64,000 nt of DNA, taken from assembly GCA_017501225.1 (NCBI GenBank), contig JAFVXH010000019.1, positions 392,666 to 456,665 of the forward strand. The letters are read 5' to 3'. A program made the position numbers and the translations under genes. Within the stretch, counting starts at the first letter, position 1. Every line of letters begins with the position of its first letter. A model generated the notes under the pieces. It ran no database searches. It saw only the letters and a list, made by a program, of their open reading frames with translations, and was not told where the DNA came from. Below, piece by piece: positions 22,835 to 32,800 of the stretch. Source of the DNA: Clostridia bacterium. Lineage in GTDB: Bacteria > Bacillota > Clostridia > Oscillospirales > CAG-272.

Positions 22835-25030
22835 TCACTCCTCACGACTCCGTTTTACCTGCGTACGCAGTCGGTGAAGAATGGTAGATTTTTCAAGATT
22901 GGTTTTGGTTTGTTGGAAATAAAACTCGAATAAGTAGACGTCCTCCGTCGTTTCGGTGACGTCGCAGATCTTCAGCTCCTGCATAATCCGCAGAATAAAC
23001 TTGACCTTGATGTAATTCATGCGCGTATTCGAAGCGCCGTCCAGCATTCCGAGAATGCGTCGCATCGGAAAAACCGTATGCCCCGCGCGGAATTCGCGGC
23101 GCAGCATACTGTAAACCGCGGCAATATCGTCGCGGCTCGGCAACACGTTCTCCTCCTCGGTATAGCTCTTGCCTGCGCGGATCTGCTCATATCTTGCTTT
23201 TTGCGCAAGGTAATCCTCTAAGAAATGATTCGACAGATGAATATCCTGCACCAGCATCTGCAAGGAAACGGTTCCCTGGAACTCATTGACGTTGAGCTGG
23301 AAAAGCACGTCGACCGTGTCCCCGATCTCAAACGGGAGCTGGACGGGATTTGCATGGAACCACACGGCAGTCATCGCGCGTCCGTCCTTTTCGATCAGGA
23401 GCTTTGTGTGCTTTCCGTTTCCCATAGGAAGGATGCGCGTAATTCTCGCGCCCTCCAACAGAAGGTTCGGAACGGCGTTGCGCACACCGAAGGGCTCCAG
23501 CATCAGAAGCTCCTGCGCAAAGCGCATCGTAAGATCCTCCATTTCAACAGGAAGATCGACGTCCGCAGAAAGGCAAAGATCGCGTTCGGAGAGATGCTCC
23601 TTGGCGTAGCGGTTGATCCGATTGCGGAAGGCGTCAATGTTACAGCGGCGCAAAGAAAGTCCCGCCGCCAGCTCGTGTCCGCCAAAGCGAACCAGAAGCT
23701 CCTCACTGTCGGTCAGCGCCTCGACCAGATTCATTCCCTTGATGCTTCGCCCCGATCCCTTGCCGATATCGTCGGGGGCGGCAAAGCCGCGCGTGGCACC
23801 GTCAAAGGAAATGAGGATCGAGGGAAGTCCGTATTTTTCGGTAATGCGCGAGGAAACGATCCCGATGATACCCTGCATCCAGCCGTCGTCCTCGATCACG
23901 ATAACGTGGCTGTTTTCCTCGCTCATGGTTTCTTCAATTTTTCGGTACGCCTGCTCGGCAATGCGATTCTCCTCGATCTGCCGTTGCAGATTAAGCTCGC
24001 ACAGCTTTTCGGCAAGGCGTTTTGCGGTCGCTTCATCCTCTGCCAGAAGGAGCTCTACGGCATCGCTCGCCTCCCCGACACGCCCCGCGGCGTTCATGCG
24101 AGGGGCTACGGCAAAGCTGATAAAGGAGGAGTTGACCTTCCGCTTCTGCGCGGGCCTTCCGTTTCCCTGCGAGATCTCCGCGATCAGGGCGCGCAAGCCG
24201 CATCTCTCGGTGTTCTCCAAAAGAGAGAGCCCGTAGGTCACGATCAGGCGGTTCTCATCCACCAGGGGCATGACGTCCGAGATCGTACCGATGGCGACCA
24301 GGTCGATATATTCCTTGCAAACACGGCGAATTCCATCCAGCTCGTTTTCTCCGCGCTTACGGCATTCTGCCATTTCATAGGCACAAATGACCTTAAAGAT
24401 GACACCGACACCCGCAAGCTCCTTGAAGGGATACGCATCGTCGGGGCGATGCGGATTGACCACGGCACAGGCGATCGGAAGCTCCTCCCGACACTCGTGG
24501 TGGTCGGTAACGACAACGTCTATTCCAAGAGAGGCGGCATACGCAACCTCCTCGGTGGCGGTAATACCCGTATCGACCGTGATGATCAGCGTAACACCCT
24601 TTTGGTGCAAATGATCGATCGCCCCCGCGGAGAGTCCGTAGCCCTCTCGGTGCCGATTGGGAATGTAGTACCCGACGTCGGCTCCGTGCGCCTTTAAGTA
24701 GAGATACAGGAGGCTGACCGACGTGACGCCGTCGACGTCATAATCTCCGTAAATCGCGATACGCTCCGTCTGCTCCAACGCCTTGGAGATCCGTGCTACG
24801 GCACGCTCCATATCCTGCATCAGATACGCATCGTGGAAGAACGCCTCCTCCTGACTCAGAAAGGAGCGAACCGCCGACGCGTCACGGTAGCCTCTGGAAT
24901 ACAGCAGGCGTGCCATCACCCGCGTAATATCCAGATCGCTTGAAAGCTTTATGATCTGCTCCGTATCCTCGGCCGTAAGGGGAGAATACAGCAAATTCCA
25001 TTTTTTCTGTTTGTTCGCTTGATATCCCAT
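22835..25030 (-). CDS. recJ: Single-stranded-DNA-specific exonuclease RecJ
   Basis: The 731-residue 5'-3' exonuclease acts in recombination and repair. It has the DHH phosphoesterase motifs YGDYDVDGVTS, TVDTGIT and VVTDHHECR, then the DHHA1 domain with GRSIKGMNLVEAL and RFGGHELAAGLS, an OB-fold, and a C-terminal RecJ extension of the Firmicutes type. The Shine-Dalgarno before the ATG at 25030 is weak. The 133-base gap upstream holds no convincing gene. It precedes relA by about 50 bases. Confidence 0.95.
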   Translation of the reverse strand: MGYQANKQKKWNLLYSPLTAEDTEQIIKLSSDLDITRVMARLLYSRGYRDASAVRSFLSQEEAFFHDAYLMQDMERAVARISKALEQTERIAIYGDYDVDGVTSVSLLYLYLKAHGADVGYYIPNRHREGYGLSAGAIDHLHQKGVTLIITVDTGITATEEVAYAASLGIDVVVTDHHECREELPIACAVVNPHRPDDAYPFKELAGVGVIFKVICAYEMAECRKRGENELDGIRRVCKEYIDLVAIGTISDVMPLVDENRLIVTYGLSLLENTERCGLRALIAEISQGNGRPAQKRKVNSSFISFAVAPRMNAAGRVGEASDAVELLLAEDEATAKRLAEKLCELNLQRQIEENRIAEQAYRKIEETMSEENSHVIVIEDDGWMQGIIGIVSSRITEKYGLPSILISFDGATRGFAAPDDIGKGSGRSIKGMNLVEALTDSEELLVRFGGHELAAGLSLRRCNIDAFRNRINRYAKEHLSERDLCLSADVDLPVEMEDLTMRFAQELLMLEPFGVRNAVPNLLLEGARITRILPMGNGKHTKLLIEKDGRAMTAVWFHANPVQLPFEIGDTVDVLFQLNVNEFQGTVSLQMLVQDIHLSNHFLEDYLAQKARYEQIRAGKSYTEEENVLPSRDDIAAVYSMLRREFRAGHTVFPMRRILGMLDGASNTRMNYIKVKFILRIMQELKICDVTETTEDVYLFEFYFQQTKTNLEKSTILHRLRTQVKRSREE

Positions 25031-25163
25031 TTTCGTTCTCAGGGCATACGGCTCATCTGCAGCCCGTATCCCCGCTACCTTCCAACATCATATTTTGCCT
25101 GTAATATGAGCGCCACGGATCGCACCGCCCGCTTGCGCTCTGCTCTGTCATTTCAGGTTCTGC

Positions 25164-26807
25164 TTATTCCTTACAGGGAGATGCGCTCCTCATCACTGCA
25201 AGAGCTACGCGGATTCCGTCTACCGCGGCACTCGTAATGCCGCCGGCATATCCCGCCCCTTCTCCGCAAGGGTAAATGCTTTTATGTCCAACGGCTGAAA
25301 GCAGCTCCTGATCCCGAAGGATCCGAACCGGAGCCGAGGTGCGCGTTTCCGCCGCGGTCAGAAGCGTATCGGGCGCATCGTAGCCCGCGATCTTCCTTCC
25401 AAACGAAGAAAAGCCGTAGCGAAGCGACTGACAGACGAAATCCGGCAATACCGCTTCGAAATTCGCACTCCGCACCTTGCCGCTGCGATAAGAGGGCTGG
25501 ACTGACGTCGGCTCACTCCCCGACTTCCCTTCCAAAAAATCGCCCAGTGTCATGATAGGCGCGCAGTAATCCTTGCCGCCCGCAGCAAATGCCGCGCGCT
25601 CGATCCTTCGCTGAAATTCGATCGCTCCAAGCGGAAGGCTTCCCTCCACGGGAGAAAAATCGCTCGGATAGACCGATACGACGACCGCTGCGTTGGCATT
25701 CTGCAGATTTCTTGCGTGATAGCTCATGCCGTTGACGACAAGTCCTCCCTCCTCGGAGGCAGCGGCTACCACCTCGCCGCCGGGGCACATACAGAAAGTA
25801 TATACACCGCGAGAGGTCCGCGTGTCGGAAAGCGAATATTCCGCAGGCCCAAGGTTTGGGTGCCCCGCAAATCTTCCGTACAGCGCTTCGTCAATTCTGC
25901 TTTGCAGATGCTCGGCACGAACACCGACCGAGATCGGCTTTGCCTCGATCAGCAGATCCTTTTCGATCAAGGTGTGGTAGGTATCTCTTGCGCTATGTCC
26001 GATGGCAAGGATCAAGGCGCCGCAAACAAAGCTGCCAAGATTGGTCCTGACCTCGACCGTGCCGTCGCTTCTCTCGCAAAAATCCTCCATACGGCAGCGG
26101 TAATGCACATCGCCCCCCAAGGAGCGGATCTCCTCAAGGATCGAGGAAACCACAAGACGCAAGCGGTCCGTGCCAACGTGGGGCTTTGCCTTGACCAAGA
26201 TATCGTTCGGTGCTCCATGCTCAACAAGCGTCTGCAGGACGTAGCCGCAGTTTGCGTCGTGAATACGCGTGATCAGCTTTCCGTCCGAAAAGGTCCCCGC
26301 GCCGCCCGCACCGAATTGGACGTTTGATTGCGGATCGAGTATTCCGTCCTCGCGGAAGCGCTCGACGTCCCTGACACGCTCCTCAACGCAAGCCCCCCGC
26401 TCAATCACGATGGGTGCATAGCCGTGGCGCGCCAGCAAAAGCGCGCAAAAAAGTCCCGCAGGACCGCTTCCCACCACGAGCGGTCTTGCCGCCATGGGAG
26501 CATCGCCGAAGACGGGGAGAATCGGGGATTCCTCCAGCACGCGAGCATCGGCAAGCGCCAATTTCTTCTCGGTGACCTGACGCGTCAGCTCCTCACCGCT
26601 TGCCAGAACCGTGCAAACGAAACGGACGTCGTCGCGTCTGCGCGCATCGACCGACTTTTTATAAAGCTGAAAATGAAGCGTGCCGAGAGAAAACCCCGCC
26701 CGCTTCATTTTTTGCTTTGCTTTGTTGAGAATTTCATCCTCCTGCGCATCGACCGATACGCTGATTCCCCCAATCAACAGCTTGGAGGAGTTTTGGAATG
26801 TGCTCAT
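25164..26807 (-). CDS. FAD-dependent dehydrogenase of the COG2509 type
   Basis: A 547-residue flavoprotein with an N-terminal extension (residues 1-105, SVDAQEDEILNKAKQKM), then a Rossmann FAD site (VVGSGPAGLFCALLLARHG, about 113) and the NVQFGAGGAGTFSDGKL block diagnostic of this uncharacterised dehydrogenase family. A C-terminal FAD motif (YPCGEGAGYAGGITSAAVDG) closes the fold. The reaction is unknown. In Firmicutes this gene is often near cdaA or glmM; here its start overlaps the preceding small membrane protein by four bases (ATGA). Confidence 0.88.
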   Translation of the reverse strand: MSTFQNSSKLLIGGISVSVDAQEDEILNKAKQKMKRAGFSLGTLHFQLYKKSVDARRRDDVRFVCTVLASGEELTRQVTEKKLALADARVLEESPILPVFGDAPMAARPLVVGSGPAGLFCALLLARHGYAPIVIERGACVEERVRDVERFREDGILDPQSNVQFGAGGAGTFSDGKLITRIHDANCGYVLQTLVEHGAPNDILVKAKPHVGTDRLRLVVSSILEEIRSLGGDVHYRCRMEDFCERSDGTVEVRTNLGSFVCGALILAIGHSARDTYHTLIEKDLLIEAKPISVGVRAEHLQSRIDEALYGRFAGHPNLGPAEYSLSDTRTSRGVYTFCMCPGGEVVAAASEEGGLVVNGMSYHARNLQNANAAVVVSVYPSDFSPVEGSLPLGAIEFQRRIERAAFAAGGKDYCAPIMTLGDFLEGKSGSEPTSVQPSYRSGKVRSANFEAVLPDFVCQSLRYGFSSFGRKIAGYDAPDTLLTAAETRTSAPVRILRDQELLSAVGHKSIYPCGEGAGYAGGITSAAVDGIRVALAVMRSASPCKE

Positions 26808-27004
26808 ACGGTTTCCTCGATGCGGATACCCTCAAGCTCTGCCGAGGGAATCTCCCCACGGTCCTTCCGTACGTCGTATACCGCAAGCCAGAGAACGAAT
26901 GCCACGATCAAGCAAACAAGAAACGGAAGAATCCCCATGCGGTGAATTTTTCTTCCAATGGACTCCTTGGGCGCAGTCATATGCCCAATCACGTTCTTTT
27001 TCAC
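26804..27004 (-). CDS. Short CdaR-like membrane protein following CdaA
   Basis: A 66-residue protein with one transmembrane helix (about residues 24-43, ILPFLVCLIVAFVLWLAVYD) and a short polar tail. It starts with GTG at 27004 behind AAGGGGGAG. Position (17 bases after cdaA) and the helix pattern ending in FVLWL match the N-terminal anchor of CdaR/YbbR, the activator partner of CdaA. The several extracytoplasmic YbbR repeats of a full CdaR (usually over 400 residues) are missing. It could be a truncated CdaR or an unrelated small protein; there is no frame continuing the YbbR repeats downstream. Confidence 0.6.
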   Translation of the reverse strand: MKKNVIGHMTAPKESIGRKIHRMGILPFLVCLIVAFVLWLAVYDVRKDRGEIPSAELEGIRIEETV

Positions 27005-27021
27005 GGTTCTCTCCCCCTTCC

Positions 27022-28062
27022 TTACAGATCCTGCTCGGAGCCTTCGGTCTGCCGCGACGAATCCTGACCCTCAAAGAAGACCTCCTCGACAGCGGCATCT
27101 GCGTTTTTATCATTCTTTTTGTCGGATTTGGCGGCTTTGGATTTCAGCGCCTCCGAAGCGCTATCCTTGCCGATGTTATCCATCATTTCCAGATAGTCCT
27201 TGCGCATATTCGCCTTCTTTTGGCGGAGATACGCATTTCCCGCAATATAGGTCATCAGGATATCCTTGAGTGTTTTCTCATCCACGTCGCGGAGCAGCTT
27301 TCCGTTTTGCGCAACCGACACAACGCCCGTCTGCTCGGAAACGACCACGACCAAAGCATCGCTGACCTCGGTCACGCCTACCGCCGCGCGGTGACGCGTT
27401 CCCATGCTTCCGAAATCCAGATTACCGCGGTTGGCGGGGAGCACGCAGCTTGCCGCATGGATGCGCAAATTCCGGATGATCAATGCGCCGTCATGCAAAG
27501 GCGCGTTCTTGAAAAAGAGGTTTTGCAGCACGTGAGAGGTGATGGCGGCATCCACGGGCTTACCCGTGCTGATATAATCGCCAAGCTTGGTAAGACCCTC
27601 GAACACGATCAGAGCGCCCGTCTTCTCTCCTGCCATCTTGAAGACGGCATCGGCGGTTTCCTCAACGACCTCACGCGCCAAAGAGAGCTTCTTGCGGGAA
27701 ATGGTCTGACTGCGCGGATTGAGAAGGCTGGAATTTCCAAGATGCTCCAAGGCATCCCGGATCTCGGGCTGGAAAATAACGACGATGCAGAAGAACGCCG
27801 ATGCGGAAAACAGATGGCTCAGATACTGAAGCGCGGGAAGCCCGATCAGCTCCACTGCCACGACAAACACGATCACCAGAGCCAGCCCCAAAAGCACGCG
27901 ACCCGCGCGGCGGTTGCGGCAGAAGCAGTACAGGCTGCAAAGGATCACCGCAAGCAGAATGATATCCACCGCATCCAGCCACCCGATCGTTTTGACGGGA
28001 GATATGACGTATTCGGTTGTAAAAGCAGAGATCCAGGCCCACACCTCTTTGATGACTTCCAT
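27022..28062 (-). CDS. cdaA: Diadenylate cyclase CdaA
   Basis: A 346-residue membrane-bound c-di-AMP synthase. Three transmembrane helices (about residues 30-100) are followed by the DAC domain with the active-site motifs DGALII and GTRHRAAVG. c-di-AMP controls potassium transport and wall homeostasis. The C-terminal tail after the DAC domain is long, charged and Lys/Asp-rich, unlike the short Bacillus version. The ATG at 28062 was chosen for the GGAGGC 8 bases upstream; a frame seven codons longer lacks a site. It heads a long minus-strand array. Confidence 0.95.
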   Translation of the reverse strand: MEVIKEVWAWISAFTTEYVISPVKTIGWLDAVDIILLAVILCSLYCFCRNRRAGRVLLGLALVIVFVVAVELIGLPALQYLSHLFSASAFFCIVVIFQPEIRDALEHLGNSSLLNPRSQTISRKKLSLAREVVEETADAVFKMAGEKTGALIVFEGLTKLGDYISTGKPVDAAITSHVLQNLFFKNAPLHDGALIIRNLRIHAASCVLPANRGNLDFGSMGTRHRAAVGVTEVSDALVVVVSEQTGVVSVAQNGKLLRDVDEKTLKDILMTYIAGNAYLRQKKANMRKDYLEMMDNIGKDSASEALKSKAAKSDKKNDKNADAAVEEVFFEGQDSSRQTEGSEQDL

Positions 28063-28109
28063 AACCACTTGCCTCCAAAGCATTTTTTCGTGTCAAAGGA
28101 TTCGAACAA

Positions 28110-28132
28110 GCGTATTTTATGCAAAAATACGC
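28110..28132 (-). promoter_or_regulatory. Hairpin in the cdaA leader
   Basis: GCGTATTTT and AAAATACGC form a perfect 9-base-pair stem between the promoter and the cdaA start. No T-run follows, so it is more likely a stability or regulatory element than a terminator. Confidence 0.4.
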
Positions 28133-28156
28133 GCGGTAACGCATTATATTTATTTT

Positions 28157-28185
28157 ATTATAACATACTTGTTTCCAAATTCCAA
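28157..28185 (-). promoter_or_regulatory. Sigma-A promoter of cdaA
   Basis: On the minus strand TTGGAA (28180-28185), 17 bases, TATAAT (28157-28162). Confidence 0.7.
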
Positions 28186-28252
28186 TAGGTTTTTATAAAA
28201 AATATCAAAATAAATATCAAAAAAACAGCATTGTTTTCAAAAAACGGACAAA

Positions 28253-28286
28253 AACAGGGGATGCCCTGCTACGGTCATCCCCTGTT
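28253..28286 (-). terminator. Intrinsic terminator of pncB
   Basis: AACAGGGGATG and CATCCCCTGTT form an 11-base-pair stem, followed on the minus strand by a broken T-tract. Confidence 0.85.
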
Positions 28287-28290
28287 GAAA

Positions 28291-29751
28291 TCACTTACCC
28301 TTCATACCACCGCGCGCCTTAAGCAGATCGGATTTGATATCCCAAAGCTTTTGAGAGAGGTCAACGTAGTAGTTGTGCGGATTGCTGAAGCGACGCACCT
28401 CGTCCCACATGCCCGCGATCTCCTCCTCGCATTTCTTGCGGATCTCCTGCAAGGAGGGGCAGCTGTACACCAGCTCTCCGTCCTTGAAAATGGGAACAAG
28501 GAGCTCGGTCGCCGTAAAGTTCTCCATCACCTTGCGCTTCCAGGTGTGCGCAGGATCGAAAATCTCAAGGGGCTTCGTATCGTCCACCGTTTCGTCCCAC
28601 AGACAGATCAGATCCGCCTCCGCCTTACCGGTATCGCGTCCGCGCAGACGGTAGATCTTTTTGAAATGCGGAGTCGTGATCTTTTCCACGTTCTCACTGA
28701 TCTTGATCTTGGGAAGAATGTTCCCTTCCGCGTCCTCCACGGCACACAGCTTATAAACTCCGCCAAAGACGGGATCGCTCTTTGCGGTGATCAGTCGCTC
28801 ACCAACGCCAAAGGCGTCGACCTCGGCACCCTGGCGGATCAATTCGCGGATCAGGTACTCGTCAAGCGAGTTGGAAATGACGATCTTACACTCGGTCCAG
28901 CCCGCGTCGTCCAGCATTTTGCGCACCTTTTTGGTCAGATACGTGATATCTCCCGAGTCGATGCGAATGCCGCACTTGCGAATGCCCTTGGGGGCTAAGA
29001 CCTCGTTAAAGACGCGGATGGCGTTGGGAATTCCCGACTCCAAAACGTTGTACGTGTCCACCAAAAGCGTTGCATTATTGGGATAAATTTCACAGTAAGT
29101 TTTGAACGCCTCGTATTCGGTATCAAACATCTGCACCCAGGAATGTGCCATCGTACCCGTTGCGGGAACGCCGTACGCCTCGTCGGTAATGGTGCAGGCG
29201 GTAGCGTTACAGCCGCCGATATAAGCGGCACGCGCGCCGAGAATGGCGGCGTCAGCACCCTGTGCACGGCGGGAGCCGAATTCACTGATCGCTCTTCCCT
29301 TGGAAGCTCTTGCAATACGCGACGCCTTGGTCGCGATCAGGGATTGATGGTTGAGCATCATCAGCACGTAGGTTTCGATAAACTGCGCCTCGATCGCTCT
29401 TCCGCGCACGATCATAAGGGGCTCGCCCGGAAAGACGACCGTTCCCTCAGGGATCGCCCAAATGTCACCCCGGAAGCGGAATTCCCCCAAAAATGCAAGG
29501 AAATCCTCTGAAAAGCAGCCCTTGGAACGCAGATATTCAATGTCCTCACGGTCAAAATGCAGGTCCTTGATATAGGAGATAACCTGCTCCAATCCGGCAA
29601 CGATCGCATAACCGCCATTGTCCGGATTTCTACGGTAGAAGACGTCAAAATAGACGATCTTGTCCTTCATTCCGCACTCAAAATAGCCGTTACTCATGGT
29701 CAATTCATAAAAATCGCACAGCATGGTAAGGTTTCTCGATAAGTCCTTCAT
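28291..29751 (-). CDS. pncB: Nicotinate phosphoribosyltransferase
   Basis: The 486-residue enzyme joins nicotinate and PRPP in the NAD salvage (Preiss-Handler) pathway. Family motifs are the start LTMLCDFYELTMSNGYF, EFGSRRAQGADAA, GTMAHSWVQMF and GIRIDSGDITYL. The ATG at 29751 follows GGAGGCGCT; the upstream frame is spurious. It has its own promoter and terminator and lies between the cdaA array and the purine operon, with which it shares the substrate PRPP. Confidence 0.95.
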   Translation of the reverse strand: MKDLSRNLTMLCDFYELTMSNGYFECGMKDKIVYFDVFYRRNPDNGGYAIVAGLEQVISYIKDLHFDREDIEYLRSKGCFSEDFLAFLGEFRFRGDIWAIPEGTVVFPGEPLMIVRGRAIEAQFIETYVLMMLNHQSLIATKASRIARASKGRAISEFGSRRAQGADAAILGARAAYIGGCNATACTITDEAYGVPATGTMAHSWVQMFDTEYEAFKTYCEIYPNNATLLVDTYNVLESGIPNAIRVFNEVLAPKGIRKCGIRIDSGDITYLTKKVRKMLDDAGWTECKIVISNSLDEYLIRELIRQGAEVDAFGVGERLITAKSDPVFGGVYKLCAVEDAEGNILPKIKISENVEKITTPHFKKIYRLRGRDTGKAEADLICLWDETVDDTKPLEIFDPAHTWKRKVMENFTATELLVPIFKDGELVYSCPSLQEIRKKCEEEIAGMWDEVRRFSNPHNYYVDLSQKLWDIKSDLLKARGGMKGK

Positions 29752-29782
29752 AGCGCCTCCATGAAAGTTTTTTATTGATGTT

Positions 29783-29811
29783 AGTATAGCACAAAACCGT
29801 AATAAATGCAA
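29783..29811 (-). promoter_or_regulatory. Sigma-A promoter of pncB
   Basis: On the minus strand TTGCAT (29806-29811), 17 bases, TATACT (29783-29788). Confidence 0.75.
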
Positions 29812-29830
29812 GACTTTTTTCAAAAAAAAG

Positions 29831-29862
29831 AACGGGAATGCGACCTTGTCGCATTCCCGTTT
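29831..29862 (-). terminator. Terminator of the purine operon
   Basis: AACGGGAATGCGAC pairs with GTCGCATTCCCGTT around a 3-base loop. On the minus strand CTTTTTTTT follows at once. Confidence 0.92.
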
Positions 29863-29867
29863 GGAGC

Positions 29868-32800
29868 TTATTTGAAATACTCGACTGCGGAGCGGAACAT
29901 TCCGATCTCAAAATCTCCCGGCACGTTCTTGTAAAGACCGTAACCGATTCTCTCGGAGTGTCCCATTTTTCCGAACACGCGTCCGTCGGGAGAGGTGATA
30001 CCCTCGATCGCGGCGGCGGAGTTGTTGGGGTTGTACGCGATATCCGCTGTGGGATTGCCGTCCGCATCCACGTACTGCGTTGCGATCTGTCCGTTTGCCG
30101 CCAAAGCTGCGATCAGCTCGTCGGAGGCAAGGAATCTTCCCTCACCGTGCGAGATCGGAACGGTCACGATATCCCCTACCTCGCGGGACGAAAGCCACGG
30201 AGATTTGACCGAGCAGATACGCGTGCGTACCAGACGCGACTGGTGGCGTCCAATGGTATTGTAGGTCAGCGTGGGGCAATTCTCATCGGTGTCCATGATC
30301 TTTCCGTAAGGAACAAGTCCCAGCTTGATCAGAGCCTGGAAGCCGTTACAGATACCTGCCATCAAGCCGTCGCGGTTCTCAAGAAGCGCGGTAACCGCCT
30401 CCTTGACCTCGGCATTGCGGAAGAACGCCGTGATGAATTTTCCGGAGCCGTCGGGCTCGTCGCCGCCGGAAAAGCCTCCGGGGATAAAGATCATCTGCGC
30501 CGAAGCAACCTTCTTGGCAAACTCCTCAACGGAGGAGGAGATCGCGGATTTGGTCAGATTGCGAACCAGGAAGATCTCGGGATCCGCCCCTGCATCCGCC
30601 AGTGCCTTTGCGGTATCAAACTCACAGTTGGTACCGGGGAACGCGGGAATGAGCACCTTGGGACGCGCGCACTTGATATGTGCGGATGCGCCCGATCTCT
30701 GCGAATACGAGAAGGTGGGAATATTCTCCTGCTTCTGCTCGATGTTGCAGTGGAATACAGGCTCAAGGCGATCCTCATAGATGCGAAGCAGGTCGTCCAG
30801 CGAATGTGTAACGCTTCCCTGCGCGAGCACAGGCGCATCGGTGGTCATACCCAGAAGGACCGCACCGTCAACGTCGGTGCCGTCTGCCATTTCCAGCACG
30901 AAGGAGCCATAGGAATATCCGAAGATCTCCTGTGCGGAAATACCGTCCTCAAAGGTGAAGCCGACCTTGTTACCGAACGCCATCTTCATCACAGCCTCGG
31001 CAACGCCGCCGTAGGTAGGCGTATACGCGGCAAGCACGCGACCTTCTCTGATCAGGTGTGTGACGATATCAAAGAGCGCCAGCTCGGACTCAGTATTGGG
31101 AAGTCGGTCCTGACCGTATGTAGGTCTTAGCCAAAGCACGCGGTGACCGCCTGCCTTGAACTCATTGGAGAGAACAGAATCAACCTCCTCGGTAGTAACC
31201 GCAAAGGAAACCAGCGTGGGAGGAACATCGATCTGCTCGAAGGATCCGGACATGGAATCCTTACCGCCGATCGCGGCAATTCCGTAATCCAGCTGTGCGC
31301 GGAAGGCGCCAAGCAGTGCCGCCATGGGCTTGCCCCAGCGCGCGGCATCCTTAAGAGGCTTCTCAAAGTACTCCTGGAAGGTCAGATATACGTCCTCGAA
31401 TCTCGCACCCGTTGCGATCAGCTTTGCAACCGACTCCACAACGGCAAGGTAAGCGCTGTGATAGGGGCTCTTTTCCGCGATGTAAGGATTATAACCCCAA
31501 GCCATCAAGGAGCAGGCATTGGTATGCTTTTTCTCCACGGAGATCTTATGCGCCATTGCCTGAATGGGAGTTCTCTGCTCTTTTCCGCCAAAGGGCATCA
31601 GCACGGTGCCCGCGCCGATGGTGGAGTCAAAGCGCTCGGACAGTCCTCGCTTGGAGCAGACGTTGAGGTCTGCGGCAAGCGCGGGATATCCTGTCTTGAA
31701 GTCGAAATCCACGGTCTTATCGAATGCCGCAGGGGCTGTGGGAGCAACGTCAATATGCTTTTCAGCACCGTTGGAATTGAGGAAATCGCGGGAAATATCC
31801 ACGATTCTGACTCCGTTCCAGGTCATGGTCAGGCGCGCGTCCGCCTTGACGGTTGCCACTACGGTCGCCTCCAGATTTTCACTGTCGGCAAGCTCCAAAA
31901 ATCTTGCAACGTCCCCGGCTTCGACCACGACTGCCATTCTCTCCTGAGATTCCGAAATGGCAAGCTCCGTACCGTCAAGACCGTCGTATTTCTTGGGCAC
32001 TGCGTTCAGATCGATATCAAGGCCGTCGGCAAGCTCGCCGATGGCAACCGAAACACCGCCGGCGCCAAAGTCGTTACATCTCTTGATCAGTTTGCAAGCC
32101 TCTGCGTTGCGGAACAGACGCTGCAGCTTTCTTTCCTCGGGTGCATTTCCCTTTTGTACCTCAGCCCCACAGCTCTCAAGCGATTGGAGCGTATGGGATT
32201 TTGAGGAGCCGGTAGCACCGCCGCAGCCGTCACGTCCGGTACGACCGCCAAGCAGGATCACCTTGTCCCCGGGAAGCGGGCACTCGCGGCGCACGTTCTC
32301 GGCAGGAGTTGCCGCGATCACAGCACCGATCTCCATACGCTTTGCGGCATATCCGTCGTGATAGAGCTCGTCCACTTGCCCTGTAGCAAGACCGATCTGG
32401 TTACCGTAAGAGGAATATCCCGCCGCTGCGGTGGTAACGATCTTGCGCTGCGGAAGCTTGCCCGCGATGGTATCCTGAACCGGGACCGTAGGATCAGCCG
32501 CACCCGTAACACGCATTGCGGCATAGACGTAGGAGCGTCCGGACAGCGGATCACGGATCGCACCTCCAATGCAGGTAGCGGCTCCCCCGAAGGGCTCGAT
32601 CTCGGTGGGGTGGTTGTGTGTTTCGTTCTTGAACAGCAAGAGCCAGGGCTCGCGCTTTCCATCGACCTCGATCTCCATCTTGACGGTACAAGCGTTGATC
32701 TCCTCGGATTCATCCAGCTTGTCAAGCTTTCCGATCTTTTTGAGATATCTGGTCGCAAGCGTTGCGATATCCATCAAATTAATGGGCTTGGTGCGTCCAA

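Noticed and set aside
25040..25155. A 32-codon minus-strand frame between the FAD dehydrogenase and recJ
   Set aside because: It has an ATG but only a poor ribosome site, and the peptide is nondescript; I cannot support it as a gene.
29838..31130. A 430-codon plus-strand frame antisense to purL
   Set aside because: It is a shadow of purL codon bias with no Shine-Dalgarno or domain.
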